Assembly (NCBI GenBank): GCA_029938085.1
Contig: JAPYOS010000002.1
Coordinates: forward strand, 124,001 to 188,000
Direction: 5' to 3'
DNA: 64,000 nt
Origin: Oceanospirillaceae bacterium
GTDB taxonomy: Bacteria > Pseudomonadota > Gammaproteobacteria > Pseudomonadales > Balneatricaceae
The notes under the pieces are model-generated. The model worked only from the letters and a program-made list of their open reading frames with translations, was not told the DNA's origin and searched no databases. The position numbers and the translations under genes are program-made. How positions within the stretch are numbered: the first letter of the stretch is position 1; every line of letters starts with the position of its first letter. Below are positions 17,737 to 26,958 of this stretch, piece after piece.

Positions 17737-18627
17737 ATGAATTCAACCACCGTTCGGCCGGCCAAAGATTTGCCGGAACTTAGGGAAATGATCACCACCA
17801 TTGCCGCTAAGCAAGGGCCTATCAAATTAGGACAGCGATCCTATGCTGTCCTAATCGCCCTAGTTAATAATCCAGATACGGCAGCTCACAGCTCCATCAA
17901 CCAACTTGCTACTAACCTAGATGTGAGCGCATCCACCCTGACTCGTCTCGCCACTCGATTAGGTTATAGCGGTTTTAATGCCCTACAAAACATTTTTCGT
18001 CAGCACTTATCAGAACCCCACTTTTACAGTGAACGAGCCCACCAATCTCAGGACCAAGACACAGACCTACTAGTGCAAGTTGCACAAGAAGAAATGGTAA
18101 ACATTCAGCAAATGATGTCGCAGGTGTCCACCGATCAATGGCAACAAGCCCTAGCGCTTTTACAAAATGCACGTCATGTACGTACCTTTGCCCAACGGCA
18201 GTTTTACTCAACGGCTACATTTTTTTCTTACTGCCTAGGATTGTTACGAGATGGTGTGAGTGTATTGGGAGATTCTGGCCACGGCGTACCCCACGGTTTG
18301 GCGCAATTAAACCAGCAAGACTTACTTATCGTGTTTGGCAGCCACCCTTATAGCCGCATTGCCGTGGATTGTTGCCGCCAAGCTAAGGACATGGGCATAC
18401 CCACTATGGTGTTTACCGATACCCATGGTGCGCCCTTAAGCAATGACGCTAGTTGCCTGTTTACTATTCCTACAAGCGGTAGCTTTTTTAGCAACAGCAC
18501 CGCGGCCTGGGTAGTGCTTATCGAAGCCATACTCACTGCCTATGCCCGCCGCTTGGGTCCAGAGGCTATTCAAACCTTGGAACATCGAGAGCAGGTGTTT
18601 GAGCAGATGCAGGTTGCTTATACATGA
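17737..18627 (+). CDS. MurR/RpiR family transcriptional regulator
   Basis: An N-terminal HTH_6 domain (about residues 1-80, with INQLATNLDVSASTLTRLATRLGYSG in two pieces as the DNA-reading helix) is followed by a SIS sugar-isomerase fold (about 125-270) that normally binds a phosphosugar or a related metabolite. The ATG at 17737 is preferred to a TTG at 17728. It is divergent from the TRAP operon and overlaps the amidase gene by 4 bp (ATGA), so the amidase and probably the DMT gene after it belong to its operon. RpiR proteins also control amino acid and taurine catabolism, so the effector need not be a sugar. Confidence 0.88.
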   Translation: MNSTTVRPAKDLPELREMITTIAAKQGPIKLGQRSYAVLIALVNNPDTAAHSSINQLATNLDVSASTLTRLATRLGYSGFNALQNIFRQHLSEPHFYSERAHQSQDQDTDLLVQVAQEEMVNIQQMMSQVSTDQWQQALALLQNARHVRTFAQRQFYSTATFFSYCLGLLRDGVSVLGDSGHGVPHGLAQLNQQDLLIVFGSHPYSRIAVDCCRQAKDMGIPTMVFTDTHGAPLSNDASCLFTIPTSGSFFSNSTAAWVVLIEAILTAYARRLGPEAIQTLEHREQVFEQMQVAYT

Positions 18628-20015
18628 CCACTAACGCCAGATTAACCATCAAACAAATTCTTCACTTAGTGAATGATAAAAAGGCATGCCCCCTAACCAT
18701 CATAAATGACTGTTACAGTAACTTGCAGCAACACCAACCTCGATTGCAGGCTTTCAGAGAAGTGGGCACAGCGCCTCAATTAACTTCGGCTGTGCCTGAC
18801 GGATTGTTGGCGGGCGTGAGCATTTCTGTAAAAGACCTATATGCGGTCACTGGGTTTGATACTTATGCGGGTTCGCCCTTGGCATTAACCGAATTTAATA
18901 GCTCTGGCACGTTGGTTAAGCGGCTCACCGACGCCGGAGCCCACGTATGTGGCAAAACCCATACGGTAGAATTTGCCTTTGGTGGGCTGGGCACCAACCC
19001 CCATTGGCCAGTGCCGGTTAACCCTTTTGATAACAACCAGCACCGCGTGCCTGGTGGCTCAAGCTCGGGTGCGCCAGTGTCCTTGTGGATGGGTGCTTGC
19101 CAACTGGCGCTAGGCTCAGACACGTCTGGATCAGTGCGAGTGCCCGCCGCTTTTTGTGGCACGTTTGGCCTTAAAACCAGTGCCGGGCGATGGGAAAAAG
19201 ATGGAATTGTGCCGCTGTCGCCCAGCATAGACACCGCTGGCCTACTGGCGTTAAGCGCCGCAGACGCGAGCTGGGGATTTGCCGTGCTCGACCCTGCCAC
19301 CTCGGCCAACCCCGAGGCATTTATTGAACGATGCAAACCCAATTCAAGGCCTATGGAGGGCGTACGTATTGGTGTGATCGACGGGTTATTTCAAGGCTGC
19401 GAAGGTGGCATTGATACACGGGTCATGGACTCGTTAAAACAGCTCCAAGCCGCTGGTGCCACCTTAGTTCACCTAGACTGGCCTCACATTGAGGAAACTT
19501 ATCAACTGTTCCTAGAGGGTGGTTTGTCGGCTTTGGAGTTTCCGGCTTTTATCAAAACAGAACACAGAAAACCTTGGTTTGATCAATTAGCAGCCAGCAC
19601 CAAAATGCGTTTTGCCCACCTTACACAGGCAGACCTAGCCAATGCGTCGACCCAAATTGCAGAAAAAAATGCTTTGATACAAACCTTCAACCAAGCTGCC
19701 GAGGCATTACTAAACACAGTCGATTTTGCAGTGTGCCCTACCTGCCCTATTAGTGCTCCCACACTGGCTTATGTAGAAGCCAATTTAGAGCAATATAAAG
19801 AACGCAACTTCAAGGCCTTGCGCAACACCCAAGTGGCCAACTTACAATACCTGTGCGCTGCAACATTACCTTGCGGCTTGGATGACTTTGACATGCCTGT
19901 AGGGCTACAAATAATGATGGGGCACGGTCAAGATGAGCAACTTATGCTATGGAGCTGCGCCGTAGAATCGATTATTGGTGATGCCTTGTATCACTACGCA
20001 TACAAGCTCAGCTAG
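18624..20015 (+). CDS. Amidase signature family hydrolase
   Basis: The 463-residue enzyme has the Ser-cisSer-Lys triad of the amidase signature family: Lys70 in SVKDLY, a first serine at about 146 in GGSSSGAPV, and the nucleophile at about Ser170 in GSDTSGSVRVP. The core then continues FCGTFGLKTS. It hydrolyses a C-N amide bond of a small molecule. It is translationally coupled to the RpiR regulator and followed with no gap by a DMT transporter. With the divergent TRAP-aminotransferase-BKACE operon it suggests an N-acyl or amide substrate that is imported, deamidated, transaminated and cleaved; this is inference. Confidence 0.9.
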   Translation: MTTNARLTIKQILHLVNDKKACPLTIINDCYSNLQQHQPRLQAFREVGTAPQLTSAVPDGLLAGVSISVKDLYAVTGFDTYAGSPLALTEFNSSGTLVKRLTDAGAHVCGKTHTVEFAFGGLGTNPHWPVPVNPFDNNQHRVPGGSSSGAPVSLWMGACQLALGSDTSGSVRVPAAFCGTFGLKTSAGRWEKDGIVPLSPSIDTAGLLALSAADASWGFAVLDPATSANPEAFIERCKPNSRPMEGVRIGVIDGLFQGCEGGIDTRVMDSLKQLQAAGATLVHLDWPHIEETYQLFLEGGLSALEFPAFIKTEHRKPWFDQLAASTKMRFAHLTQADLANASTQIAEKNALIQTFNQAAEALLNTVDFAVCPTCPISAPTLAYVEANLEQYKERNFKALRNTQVANLQYLCAATLPCGLDDFDMPVGLQIMMGHGQDEQLMLWSCAVESIIGDALYHYAYKLS

Positions 20016-20927
20016 ATGAAAACGCCGGGGCTACGCGCCTATACGTTATTGGCTCTGCAAGGTGCCGTGTGGGGTTCATCGTTTCAGGCCATTAAATATG
20101 CCTTAGAAGGATTTGGACCGATTAGTGTAGCCGCTGGACGCATTTTTATTGCGGCAGTAGTATTGTTAGTCTATGCCTTAATGCAGGGTGACCGCTTGCC
20201 TAGAGCGGCATCAACTTGGCTGAATTTAATCGCCATTGGATTTTTTAACTGCGCGTTGCCCTTCTTCTTAATCCCTTGGGGTGAGCAATCGTTAGATTCT
20301 GGTAGGGCCGCTATTTTTATGGCCACGGGCCCTCTCATTGCTATCCTTCTGGCCCATTTTTCCACCAACAACGAGACTATTACGCGCTACAAAGCGGCCG
20401 GATTCATGCTCGGTTTTATCGGCGTTTTGTGGGTTATTGGATTTGATACTTTTAGTTCCGGTGTGGGGGACTTATTACCCCAGTTGGCCATTATTGTGGC
20501 GGCCACGTCTTACGTGATTTCAGGTGCCATGGTAAAGCGCATGCAAGGTATAAGCAGTGCCATGTTGTCTGCAGGGGTGCTGATGGGTGGCAGCCTTGTT
20601 ACGGTTCCCGCAAGCCTGTGGTTAGAAAATCCGCTGGCTCAGACGGGCTCCAATATCGGCCCGCCCGACTCCGCCATAATGGCGCTGGTGTATTTAGGCT
20701 TAATACCCACTGCCGCCGCATTTTTTGTACGTTTCTATTTAATCCGCCAGTACGGCTACACCTTTGTGTCTCAGGTGGGTTACTTGGTGCCCGTATTCAG
20801 CGTCCTGTTTGGCGTGCTGTTATTGGATGAGGTACTCAGCCCCTCTATGGTTATCGGTTTGGTGCTGATCCTTGGGGGTATTTTGTTAAGCCGCCGCGTA
20901 AGTAAACGTCATCACCGGCTCCCCTAA
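20016..20927 (+). CDS. EamA/DMT family transporter, third copy
   Basis: The 303-residue, ten-span DMT protein has a short N-terminus followed by LQGAVWGSSFQAIKYALEGF and, in the second half, LGLIPTAAAFFVRFYLI and VGYLVPVFSVLFGVLLLDE, both typical EamA signatures. The start ATG follows the amidase stop directly, so the genes are one transcriptional unit. Its 3-prime end overlaps the convergent enolase-superfamily gene by 42 bp, a long tail-to-tail overlap. It probably moves a metabolite of the amidase pathway, but direction and substrate are unknown. Confidence 0.87.
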   Translation: MKTPGLRAYTLLALQGAVWGSSFQAIKYALEGFGPISVAAGRIFIAAVVLLVYALMQGDRLPRAASTWLNLIAIGFFNCALPFFLIPWGEQSLDSGRAAIFMATGPLIAILLAHFSTNNETITRYKAAGFMLGFIGVLWVIGFDTFSSGVGDLLPQLAIIVAATSYVISGAMVKRMQGISSAMLSAGVLMGGSLVTVPASLWLENPLAQTGSNIGPPDSAIMALVYLGLIPTAAAFFVRFYLIRQYGYTFVSQVGYLVPVFSVLFGVLLLDEVLSPSMVIGLVLILGGILLSRRVSKRHHRLP

Positions 20928-22016
20928 TACCTGCATGTTTGGCTCTATGCCTAAGCCCGGCGATTCTGGCGCAGTCACCCAACCTTCATTACGCTCAAAA
21001 GCGCCCTTTTGGGTAGCCGAAGCCGTGCTGATGCTCACCATGTCTCGTGTATCTAGAACACAGCGTAATAGATGTGGTGGAATGGTTTGACCCATGTGGG
21101 CGATAGCCGCAAAGGCAATATCAGAACCCACAGTGTCTTGTACACTGAGACTATAACCTGCACTGATACACATGTCTCGTTGGCGGCGACAAGGCGTTAA
21201 GCCGCCATTTTTAGATATCTTTAAACCCACGCCTTCTGCTGCGTCATCACTAATAAGCTGCGCCACTGCGGCATCACTGTTGGCGAGCTCATCCCAGATC
21301 ATGGGTATATCTGTGCGCTTGCGTAATGACATATGTTCGCGCCAAGTGGCACATGGGGCTTCGAGCACTATGTCTGCATGGCGCGGCAACAAACGTAAAA
21401 ACCGTAGCCCCGTTTCTACCGTTAGGCCACCATTAGCGTCAACAATGAAGTACTCACCGTGTTGGCGATCCGCCAAACAGGCCATCACCCGGTCTGCATC
21501 TAACTGCGGGTCTTCGCCTATCTTAATCGAATGGCCTCGGTACCCCTGTAATCGATGTGCTTGCACGCGTTCACGCATGGCTTCTGGGCTGCCTGCATAA
21601 ATGGATGAGATCACCCCCATAGGTTGTGAGGTACGCCCGCCCAATAAATCACACACCGGCATGCCCACAGCTTTGCCAAATAAATCCCAGCAGGCGACAT
21701 CTAAGGCCGCCTTGGCATGACTGTGCCCCACTAAAGCGGCATCCATAGCATCATAAACCCGATCCACACGGCGAGGGTCTAGGCCTAAAATAGCAGGCGC
21801 AATTTCTTTAATACCCGCCCTTACACCCAAGGCGTGGGCAGCAACATAGGTCGCACCAAAGGGTGTACTTTCACCAAATCCGGTAAGGCCGGTATCACTA
21901 GTGAGACGCACAATGGTGGCATCAAAGCTAGAATACTGGCGCCCACCGGATAAGTGATAGGTACCACCGGCATAGGGTAGATCTACCTGATAGACGTCTA
22001 TTTGGCTAATAATCAT
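20886..22016 (-). CDS. Enolase superfamily enzyme, mandelate racemase/muconate lactonizing group (proline-derivative type candidate)
   Basis: The 376-residue enzyme has the N-terminal capping domain and barrel of the family. Probable metal ligands are Asp193 (VDAN), Glu219 (LEAP) and Asp242 or Glu243 (WDEL). Catalytic lysines are likely Lys165 (GHSIKIG) and Lys266 (GLKISKNGG), one on each face, as in hydroxyproline-betaine 2-epimerase; the related cis-3-hydroxy-L-proline dehydratases are also in this group. The N-terminal pattern SGGRQYSSFDATIVRL fits that subgroup. Given the betaine theme of the window, a betaine-type epimerase is attractive, but the residues do not prove it. It is followed upstream at 10 bp by an MDR oxidoreductase in the same operon. 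Confidence 0.85.
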   Translation of the reverse strand: MIISQIDVYQVDLPYAGGTYHLSGGRQYSSFDATIVRLTSDTGLTGFGESTPFGATYVAAHALGVRAGIKEIAPAILGLDPRRVDRVYDAMDAALVGHSHAKAALDVACWDLFGKAVGMPVCDLLGGRTSQPMGVISSIYAGSPEAMRERVQAHRLQGYRGHSIKIGEDPQLDADRVMACLADRQHGEYFIVDANGGLTVETGLRFLRLLPRHADIVLEAPCATWREHMSLRKRTDIPMIWDELANSDAAVAQLISDDAAEGVGLKISKNGGLTPCRRQRDMCISAGYSLSVQDTVGSDIAFAAIAHMGQTIPPHLLRCVLDTRDMVSISTASATQKGAFERNEGWVTAPESPGLGIEPNMQVLGEPVMTFTYAAA

Positions 22017-22025
22017 GTGCTATCC

Positions 22026-23141
22026 TTATTGATGCTCTGGGATCAGTACCAGCTTGCCCGTAAATGCCTTATCTAAAAAATCGGTTTGGGCAGTATGAAT
22101 GTGTTTTAGGGGGTAAGTACGCGCCACCACCGGCCTAATTTCACCGGCTTCGATGTAGCTCACCAAATTATCAAACACTTCGGCGTCTTGATAAGTGCAA
22201 CCAAAAAAACTGAGGTCTTTTAAGTACAGGGTACGAATATCTAGCTCCACTATAGGCCCTGCAATGGCGCCCGAGGTCGCGTAGCGCCCACCCCGACGTA
22301 ATAGGTCCAGCAATTGTGGCCACGCCGGCCCTGCCACCAAATCCACCACTAAATCCACCTGACCCTCTCCAATGGCGGCCACTAGGTCAGCCCCTCTTGC
22401 CACCAACTGATCTGCGCCTAAGGCTTTAACATCAGCGTGTTTAGTGGCACCGGCAACGGCAATCACATAAGCACCACGGCGTTTAGCCAACTGCACTGCT
22501 GCGGAACCTACACCGCCAGATGCACCCGTAATTAATACGCGCTCACCGGGCTTTAAATTAGCTCGGTGGAGCATATTTTCGGCGGTAGAATACGCACAGG
22601 GAATAGAAGCCAACTCGGCATCGCTCCATGGTGTATTAACTACATAAGCCTCATGACTCAAGGCGCAGGTATATTGTGCAAAACCGCCATCATATTCAGA
22701 GCCAAAGGTAATGCAGCTAAACGGTTTGCCTGGATCTTGCTGCATGGTGCGCACCAACACTCGCTCACCGATACGTTCAGAGCTCACGCCTGCACCCACG
22801 GCCATCACCTCACCACACACATCTGCGCCTTGAATACGCGGCAACTGCAAGGCACTACCTGACCATGTGGCGGTAGCCGCATCCAGCTCTTCGTAGCCCG
22901 CGTCTGCGCCACTGTTGGTGTCACCGGTGACTTGTTTTGAATACCAGCCAATGCGCGTATTGATGTCGGTATTATTCACCCCCGCCGCCAATACTTTAAG
23001 CAATACTTCCCCTGCTTTTGGTTGAGGGGTAGGAATATCCTGCTTATACACCAGCTGATCTAAACCGCCGTGGCCAATTAGCTGTACACCAGACATGGTG
23101 CTTGGTATAGACCGGTTTTCTGCGAGGTTAGCTGTGCTCAT
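22026..23141 (-). CDS. Medium-chain dehydrogenase/reductase (alcohol dehydrogenase-like oxidoreductase)
   Basis: The protein has a GroES-like N-terminal domain with GVNNTDINTRIGWYSK and RIQGADVCGEV, then a Rossmann domain with GASGGVGSAAVQLAKRRGA, the nucleotide-binding loop of NADPH-dependent quinone-oxidoreductase/zinc-ADH relatives. The start at 23141 gives 371 residues and matches the usual family N-terminus; an ATG at 23198 would add 19 residues, and neither has a strong ribosome-binding site. It is the promoter-proximal gene of a two-gene unit with the enolase-superfamily enzyme and probably reduces or oxidises a product of that pathway. Substrate is unknown. Confidence 0.82.
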   Translation of the reverse strand: MSTANLAENRSIPSTMSGVQLIGHGGLDQLVYKQDIPTPQPKAGEVLLKVLAAGVNNTDINTRIGWYSKQVTGDTNSGADAGYEELDAATATWSGSALQLPRIQGADVCGEVMAVGAGVSSERIGERVLVRTMQQDPGKPFSCITFGSEYDGGFAQYTCALSHEAYVVNTPWSDAELASIPCAYSTAENMLHRANLKPGERVLITGASGGVGSAAVQLAKRRGAYVIAVAGATKHADVKALGADQLVARGADLVAAIGEGQVDLVVDLVAGPAWPQLLDLLRRGGRYATSGAIAGPIVELDIRTLYLKDLSFFGCTYQDAEVFDNLVSYIEAGEIRPVVARTYPLKHIHTAQTDFLDKAFTGKLVLIPEHQ

Positions 23142-23300
23142 TTTATATTTTAATATTGGTGGCGAGTGCCACGAATCTAGCAGTTCATTGTGTTCCATTC
23201 AAGTGACATTTTGGGCTGCAATCCATGAATTAATGTCATGACTTTGAGACCATCAGATTAGGTCAGCTAAATTGAATTATTGGGTCCATGATCGTTTTTA

Positions 23301-23316
23301 TATTGTTTAGACAATA
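23301..23316. promoter_or_regulatory. Operator-like palindrome (TATTGT-TTAG-ACAATA)
   Basis: A perfect 6-4-6 inverted repeat lies in the divergent promoter region between the MDR oxidoreductase and the MFS gene, 45 bp before the MFS start. It overlaps a plausible promoter (TTATAG follows about 10 bases later). The regulator is not evident among adjacent genes. Confidence 0.4.
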
Positions 23317-23361
23317 CTAATGTTATAGTGAGCGGGATATCAAAGAAATCAGCAGGCGACC

Positions 23362-24588
23362 ATGACCACCAAACAAATAGCCTTTGGGCTCGATAAAAAT
23401 AGGCATCAAGTAGCCTATTGGTTAATCCAAGTATTTTTTGTGGGCCTGATGATCGGCACCACTCGAGTGGTGATCACGCCCTTTGCAGAGCAAGAATTTG
23501 GTTTAGCTAAAGACTCCTTATTGCTGCTAACCACCTTTGTGATTGCGTTTGGTGTGGTCAAAGGCAGCATGAATTTTGTGGCCGGACATTGGGCCGAACG
23601 CATTGGCCGTAAACCAGTGCACCTACTTGGCTGGGTTATTGCCTTGCCTATCCCACTATTATTTTATTTTGCTCAGTCGTGGTCTTGGGTGGTGGTAGCC
23701 ACCCTATTGCTGGGCATTAACCAGGGCCTGACTTGGTCCATGACCCAAACCTCAAAGCTTGATATTACGGCCGCTCACGAGCGTGGATTAACCATTGGCC
23801 TGAACGAATTTGCAGGCTATACAGGCGTAGCGCTGGGTGGCTTAGCCAGTGCTTACATCAGCCAATGGCTGGGCCTTAAAACCGGCTTATTAGTATTTGG
23901 TTTGGCTATTATAAGCACGGCATTGATTTTAACCTGGCTGAGTATTGTCGAAACAAAACCTTGGGCCATGCAGCACGCCCAAACCACATCACAGCAAACG
24001 GTTAGCGAGTCGCTATCATCGTGGCGTGTATTCAAACGCATGAGCTGGAATGATTCACGCTTACTGGCTATCACTCAAGCCGGCTGTGTAGAAAAGTTTG
24101 TAGATGCCTTGGTATGGGTGGTGTACCCGGTTTATTTGTACCAAAAAACCGGCGACCTCACGTCAACTGGCTGGATCATTTCTATTTACGGCTTAGTGTG
24201 GGGCGTGAGTCAATTGATCACTGGCCACTGGTCCGACCGGTTTGGCCGCCAGCGCCTTAACGTATCAGGCATGGCCATGACGACGCTAGGGGTAATACTG
24301 ATGCCATTAATGACATCGAGTTTGGGTTGGTCTATAAGCGCAGCCATAACAGGGTTTGGTATGGCTTTGCTCTACCCTAACCTGTCTGCCGCCATTGTCG
24401 ATTTATCACAACCTGCGTGGCGAGCAACGGCCATTGGCATTTATCGTTTTTGGCGTGATATGGGGTATGCCATTGGCGCTCTTATATTAGGTTTGGCGGC
24501 GTTTGTATTTCAAGACCTGACTGCGGCATTCTGGGCCGTTGGTATAAGTATGGGCATCTCAACCATTTGGCTAGCTGCGCGAGGTTGA
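23362..24588 (+). CDS. MFS transporter
   Basis: The 408-residue, twelve-span major facilitator protein has the loop 2-3 motif (NFVAGHWAERIGRKPVHLLG, in the form GxxxDRxGRR variant) repeated in the second half as GHWSDRFGRQRLN. The N-terminus is cytosolic and short. It is followed after 39 bp by the DddQ-like gene in the same direction, so it may import DMSP or export a product of its cleavage; that is inference from neighbourhood. A palindrome at 23301-23316 could control it. No residues identify the substrate. Confidence 0.88.
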   Translation: MTTKQIAFGLDKNRHQVAYWLIQVFFVGLMIGTTRVVITPFAEQEFGLAKDSLLLLTTFVIAFGVVKGSMNFVAGHWAERIGRKPVHLLGWVIALPIPLLFYFAQSWSWVVVATLLLGINQGLTWSMTQTSKLDITAAHERGLTIGLNEFAGYTGVALGGLASAYISQWLGLKTGLLVFGLAIISTALILTWLSIVETKPWAMQHAQTTSQQTVSESLSSWRVFKRMSWNDSRLLAITQAGCVEKFVDALVWVVYPVYLYQKTGDLTSTGWIISIYGLVWGVSQLITGHWSDRFGRQRLNVSGMAMTTLGVILMPLMTSSLGWSISAAITGFGMALLYPNLSAAIVDLSQPAWRATAIGIYRFWRDMGYAIGALILGLAAFVFQDLTAAFWAVGISMGISTIWLAARG

Positions 24589-24627
24589 AGCGTGCTTTTA
24601 ACCAAGGAGTAGCGTATAACACAGCCT

Positions 24628-25266
24628 ATGCTAGATCTAAACGACATAAGCACCACCATTGAACAACTACGTAAACAGCTGGTGTTAGCGTTACGCGCAT
24701 CGCCGTTTGTGATGGGCAATGACAATAAAACTACGGCAACGGTGATACATCGGCTTGCTGATCAAGGGCAACTTAACCTAGATGCTGGCGCTAGTAATAA
24801 ACTCGCCGACTTAATGCCACAAATTACCCAAGCAGCCACTGTACTGCCCGAACGCTTGTATAGTTTGGTGCATTGCGTGGCCGAGTTAGAAGCTCATTTA
24901 CCTTGGTATCAAAGGCCCATAGCTAATAACCCGAAGTTTATGGAGAGCCACAGCAATGCTCAAATCATTGGTCCCGAAGGAATAGAAGTTCGGCATGATT
25001 TGATTGTCGGCGTCACCCTTATGCGGCCCAATGTAGCCTACCCAGACCACCAGCACGAACCCGAAGAGCTCTACTTAGTACTAAGTGAAGGTTTATGGCG
25101 CCAATCAAACGGCCCATGGTATACGCCGGGAGTGGGAGATTTAGTCTATAACCCAAGTGACGTGTTCCATGGTATGCATTCGGCAGACGCACCTCTGTTT
25201 GCCCTATGGTGCCTACCTTTGGACAAACCTTTTACGTCGTTTAGTGCGCCTCTGCCAACTGCTTAA
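24628..25266 (+). CDS. Cupin-type DMSP lyase candidate (DddQ-like)
   Basis: The 212-residue protein has the DMSP-lyase cupin pattern: [18 protein letters not shown] (about residues 138-155), giving His141, His143, Glu147 and Tyr149, followed by a second cupin histidine at His181 in the VFHGMH segment and [12 protein letters not shown] at the end. DddQ, DddL and DddW cupins bind a metal with such residues and split dimethylsulfoniopropionate to dimethyl sulfide and acrylate. Length fits DddQ (about 200). The helical N-terminal half (1-110) is also DddQ-like. The only ATG has no clear ribosome-binding site. No acrylate-processing genes are adjacent, so activity on another substrate remains possible. 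Confidence 0.75.
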   Translation: MLDLNDISTTIEQLRKQLVLALRASPFVMGNDNKTTATVIHRLADQGQLNLDAGASNKLADLMPQITQAATVLPERLYSLVHCVAELEAHLPWYQRPIANNPKFMESHSNAQIIGPEGIEVRHDLIVGVTLMRPNVAYPDHQHEPEELYLVLSEGLWRQSNGPWYTPGVGDLVYNPSDVFHGMHSADAPLFALWCLPLDKPFTSFSAPLPTA

Positions 25267-26308
25267 CAGCAGCCACAAAGTGATCTACATCGGCCGCTTG
25301 GGTGGTAAAATTGGTTACTAAACGTACCACATTTTTGTCCCAACGGTCGCTGTAAAAATGAAAGCCTTGGGCCAACAAACCATCAATAACTGATCGCGGC
25401 ATTTTACAGAATAAAATATTTGACTGGGTTTGACCTTGAATTTCTATTTCTACGATAGCCTCTAAACCATGATCTAGACGCTCGCACATTTGATTCGCTT
25501 GACGCGCATTGTTAAGCCATAAATCATGGCTTAAGTAGGCATCCATTTGCGCCGCCAGCAAACGCATTTTAGACAACAGGTGCCCCGCACGCTTGCGCCT
25601 AAAGGCCATCTCTTGCGCCAAACTTTGGTCAAATAATACGATTGCCTCTGCAGCTAACACGCCGTTTTTGGTTGCCCCAAAAGACAATACATCCACGCCA
25701 GCCTTCCAGGTCATGTCTGCTGCTGAACACTCCATAGCCACCAGTGCATTTGCAAAACGGGCGCCGTCCATATGCAAACGCAGGCCATGATCTTGGCAGA
25801 CATTGCCTATGGCTTGAATTTCTTCCAAGCTGTACAAACTGCCCACTTCTGTGGACTGGCTAATACTCACCACCGAAGCTTGTACTGAGTGGACATCGCC
25901 AGCTTTTTTCGCCGCAATTTTAGCTAGGTTTTGGGAACATATTTTACTATTTTCGCCCTCAACACTAATCAGTTTAGCGCCGTTAGTGAAGAATTCCGGT
26001 GCACCACACTCGTCATTATTGACGTGGCTGTCTGGATGGCATAATACGGCTCCCCATGGCGGCGTTAACACACTTAAACCTAATGCGTTTGCGGCAGTCC
26101 CTGTAGACACCAAAAACACACTCAATTCGCACTCAAACAGTGTCGCTAGTTTTTGTTCTACCCGCTGGCTGTACTCATCCATGCCATACGGTGGTTGTGG
26201 GCCAGTAGCCGCCTCCAGCATAGCCTGCATCACTTGCGCGGCAGCGCCAGCTGTATTGTCACTGGAAAAAACTTTGTTATATGGTTCAGTTTTATTGATG
26301 TGGGTCAT
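25241..26308 (-). CDS. Threonine aldolase family PLP enzyme (beta-eliminating lyase superfamily)
   Basis: A fold type I PLP enzyme of 356 residues. SSDNTAGA near the N-terminus, [12 protein letters not shown] for phosphate binding, [12 protein letters not shown] with the pyridine-binding Asp, and the Schiff-base lysine in [14 protein letters not shown] all match low-specificity threonine aldolases, which cleave threonine or other beta-hydroxy amino acids to glycine and an aldehyde. The ATG at 26308, behind a GAGA box, is preferred over a TTG at 26320. It follows the TetR gene after 12 bp, and its end overlaps the DddQ-like gene by 26 bp tail to tail. In this setting it may act on a beta-hydroxy amino acid from osmolyte breakdown. 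Confidence 0.88.
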   Translation of the reverse strand: MTHINKTEPYNKVFSSDNTAGAAAQVMQAMLEAATGPQPPYGMDEYSQRVEQKLATLFECELSVFLVSTGTAANALGLSVLTPPWGAVLCHPDSHVNNDECGAPEFFTNGAKLISVEGENSKICSQNLAKIAAKKAGDVHSVQASVVSISQSTEVGSLYSLEEIQAIGNVCQDHGLRLHMDGARFANALVAMECSAADMTWKAGVDVLSFGATKNGVLAAEAIVLFDQSLAQEMAFRRKRAGHLLSKMRLLAAQMDAYLSHDLWLNNARQANQMCERLDHGLEAIVEIEIQGQTQSNILFCKMPRSVIDGLLAQGFHFYSDRWDKNVVRLVTNFTTQAADVDHFVAAVKQLAEAH

Positions 26309-26320
26309 TATTGGTCTCAA

Positions 26321-26905
26321 TTAATTAAGAGTAGCCAGCAACCGTGTGACTAATTTTTGATTATTGTGTTGAATTGTCTGAGCTAAGGCCAAACCTCGAA
26401 AGCCATCCCATGCAAAATAAATGCTAATGACTCCAAGGGCCACTTGTTGGCACGCGTCTAGACCGGCTTTTGGGTGCCTTTGTTGCAATTCTTCGGTTAA
26501 GTCAGCGACATAAAGTTCAAAACACTGGGTCATGCGCTCACTCACACGAGGGTACCTGTGGGCCGCTGACAATAGCGCATAAAATGCGGGCAGCATGGCT
26601 TTATAGTCGCCTTCCGGATCAGCAGTAAACAGCACTGTGGCTAACCAATCATCACTGCTGTCGGAGCGATGTGCCTGTTCTTGTTGACGCCAAATTGTTT
26701 CGAACTCATAAGCCACATAATCGGCCACTTGGTTAACTAGATCTTCTCGGTTGCCGGCGAAGTGGCGCACCAAGCTGCGCGAAATACCGGACTCTTGGGC
26801 AATATCATCTAATGAGGTTGCATCAAGGCCTCGCTTTGCAATACAACGCACAAAGGCCGACATTATGGCGGTTTTCTTTTCGGCTTTAACAGATGGACGG
26901 GACAT
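26321..26905 (-). CDS. TetR/AcrR family transcriptional regulator
   Basis: The 194-residue protein has a helix-turn-helix at about residues 30-55 (SLDDIAQESGISRSLVRHFAG, typical of TetR and close in style to BetI) and an all-helical ligand domain. It is divergent from the Rieske oxygenase gene, and the 87-bp gap holds two copies of TTGTCA-N4-TGACAA that are almost certainly its operators. The downstream threonine aldolase gene is 12 bp away and likely co-transcribed. Most TetR proteins repress their own gene and a divergent enzyme until a substrate or product binds; a quaternary amine is the natural candidate ligand. Confidence 0.9.
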   Translation of the reverse strand: MSRPSVKAEKKTAIMSAFVRCIAKRGLDATSLDDIAQESGISRSLVRHFAGNREDLVNQVADYVAYEFETIWRQQEQAHRSDSSDDWLATVLFTADPEGDYKAMLPAFYALLSAAHRYPRVSERMTQCFELYVADLTEELQQRHPKAGLDACQQVALGVISIYFAWDGFRGLALAQTIQHNNQKLVTRLLATLN

Positions 26906-26922
26906 AGATTCATTCTAGTTAA

Positions 26923-26938
26923 TTGTCAAACTTGACAA
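26923..26938. promoter_or_regulatory. TetR operator candidate, site 1 (TTGTCA-AACT-TGACAA)
   Basis: A perfect 6-4-6 palindrome 18 bp before the TetR gene start. The same half-sites with the same spacing recur at 26959-26974, 36 bp centre to centre, so both sites lie on comparable faces of the helix over about 3.4 turns. Confidence 0.75.
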
Positions 26939-26958
26939 GTTTAAACCAGAAGCATAAA

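Noticed and set aside
18863-19342. 159-codon antisense frame inside the amidase gene
   Set aside because: The amidase catalytic triad is read on the other strand over the same bases; the antisense product has no recognisable domain.
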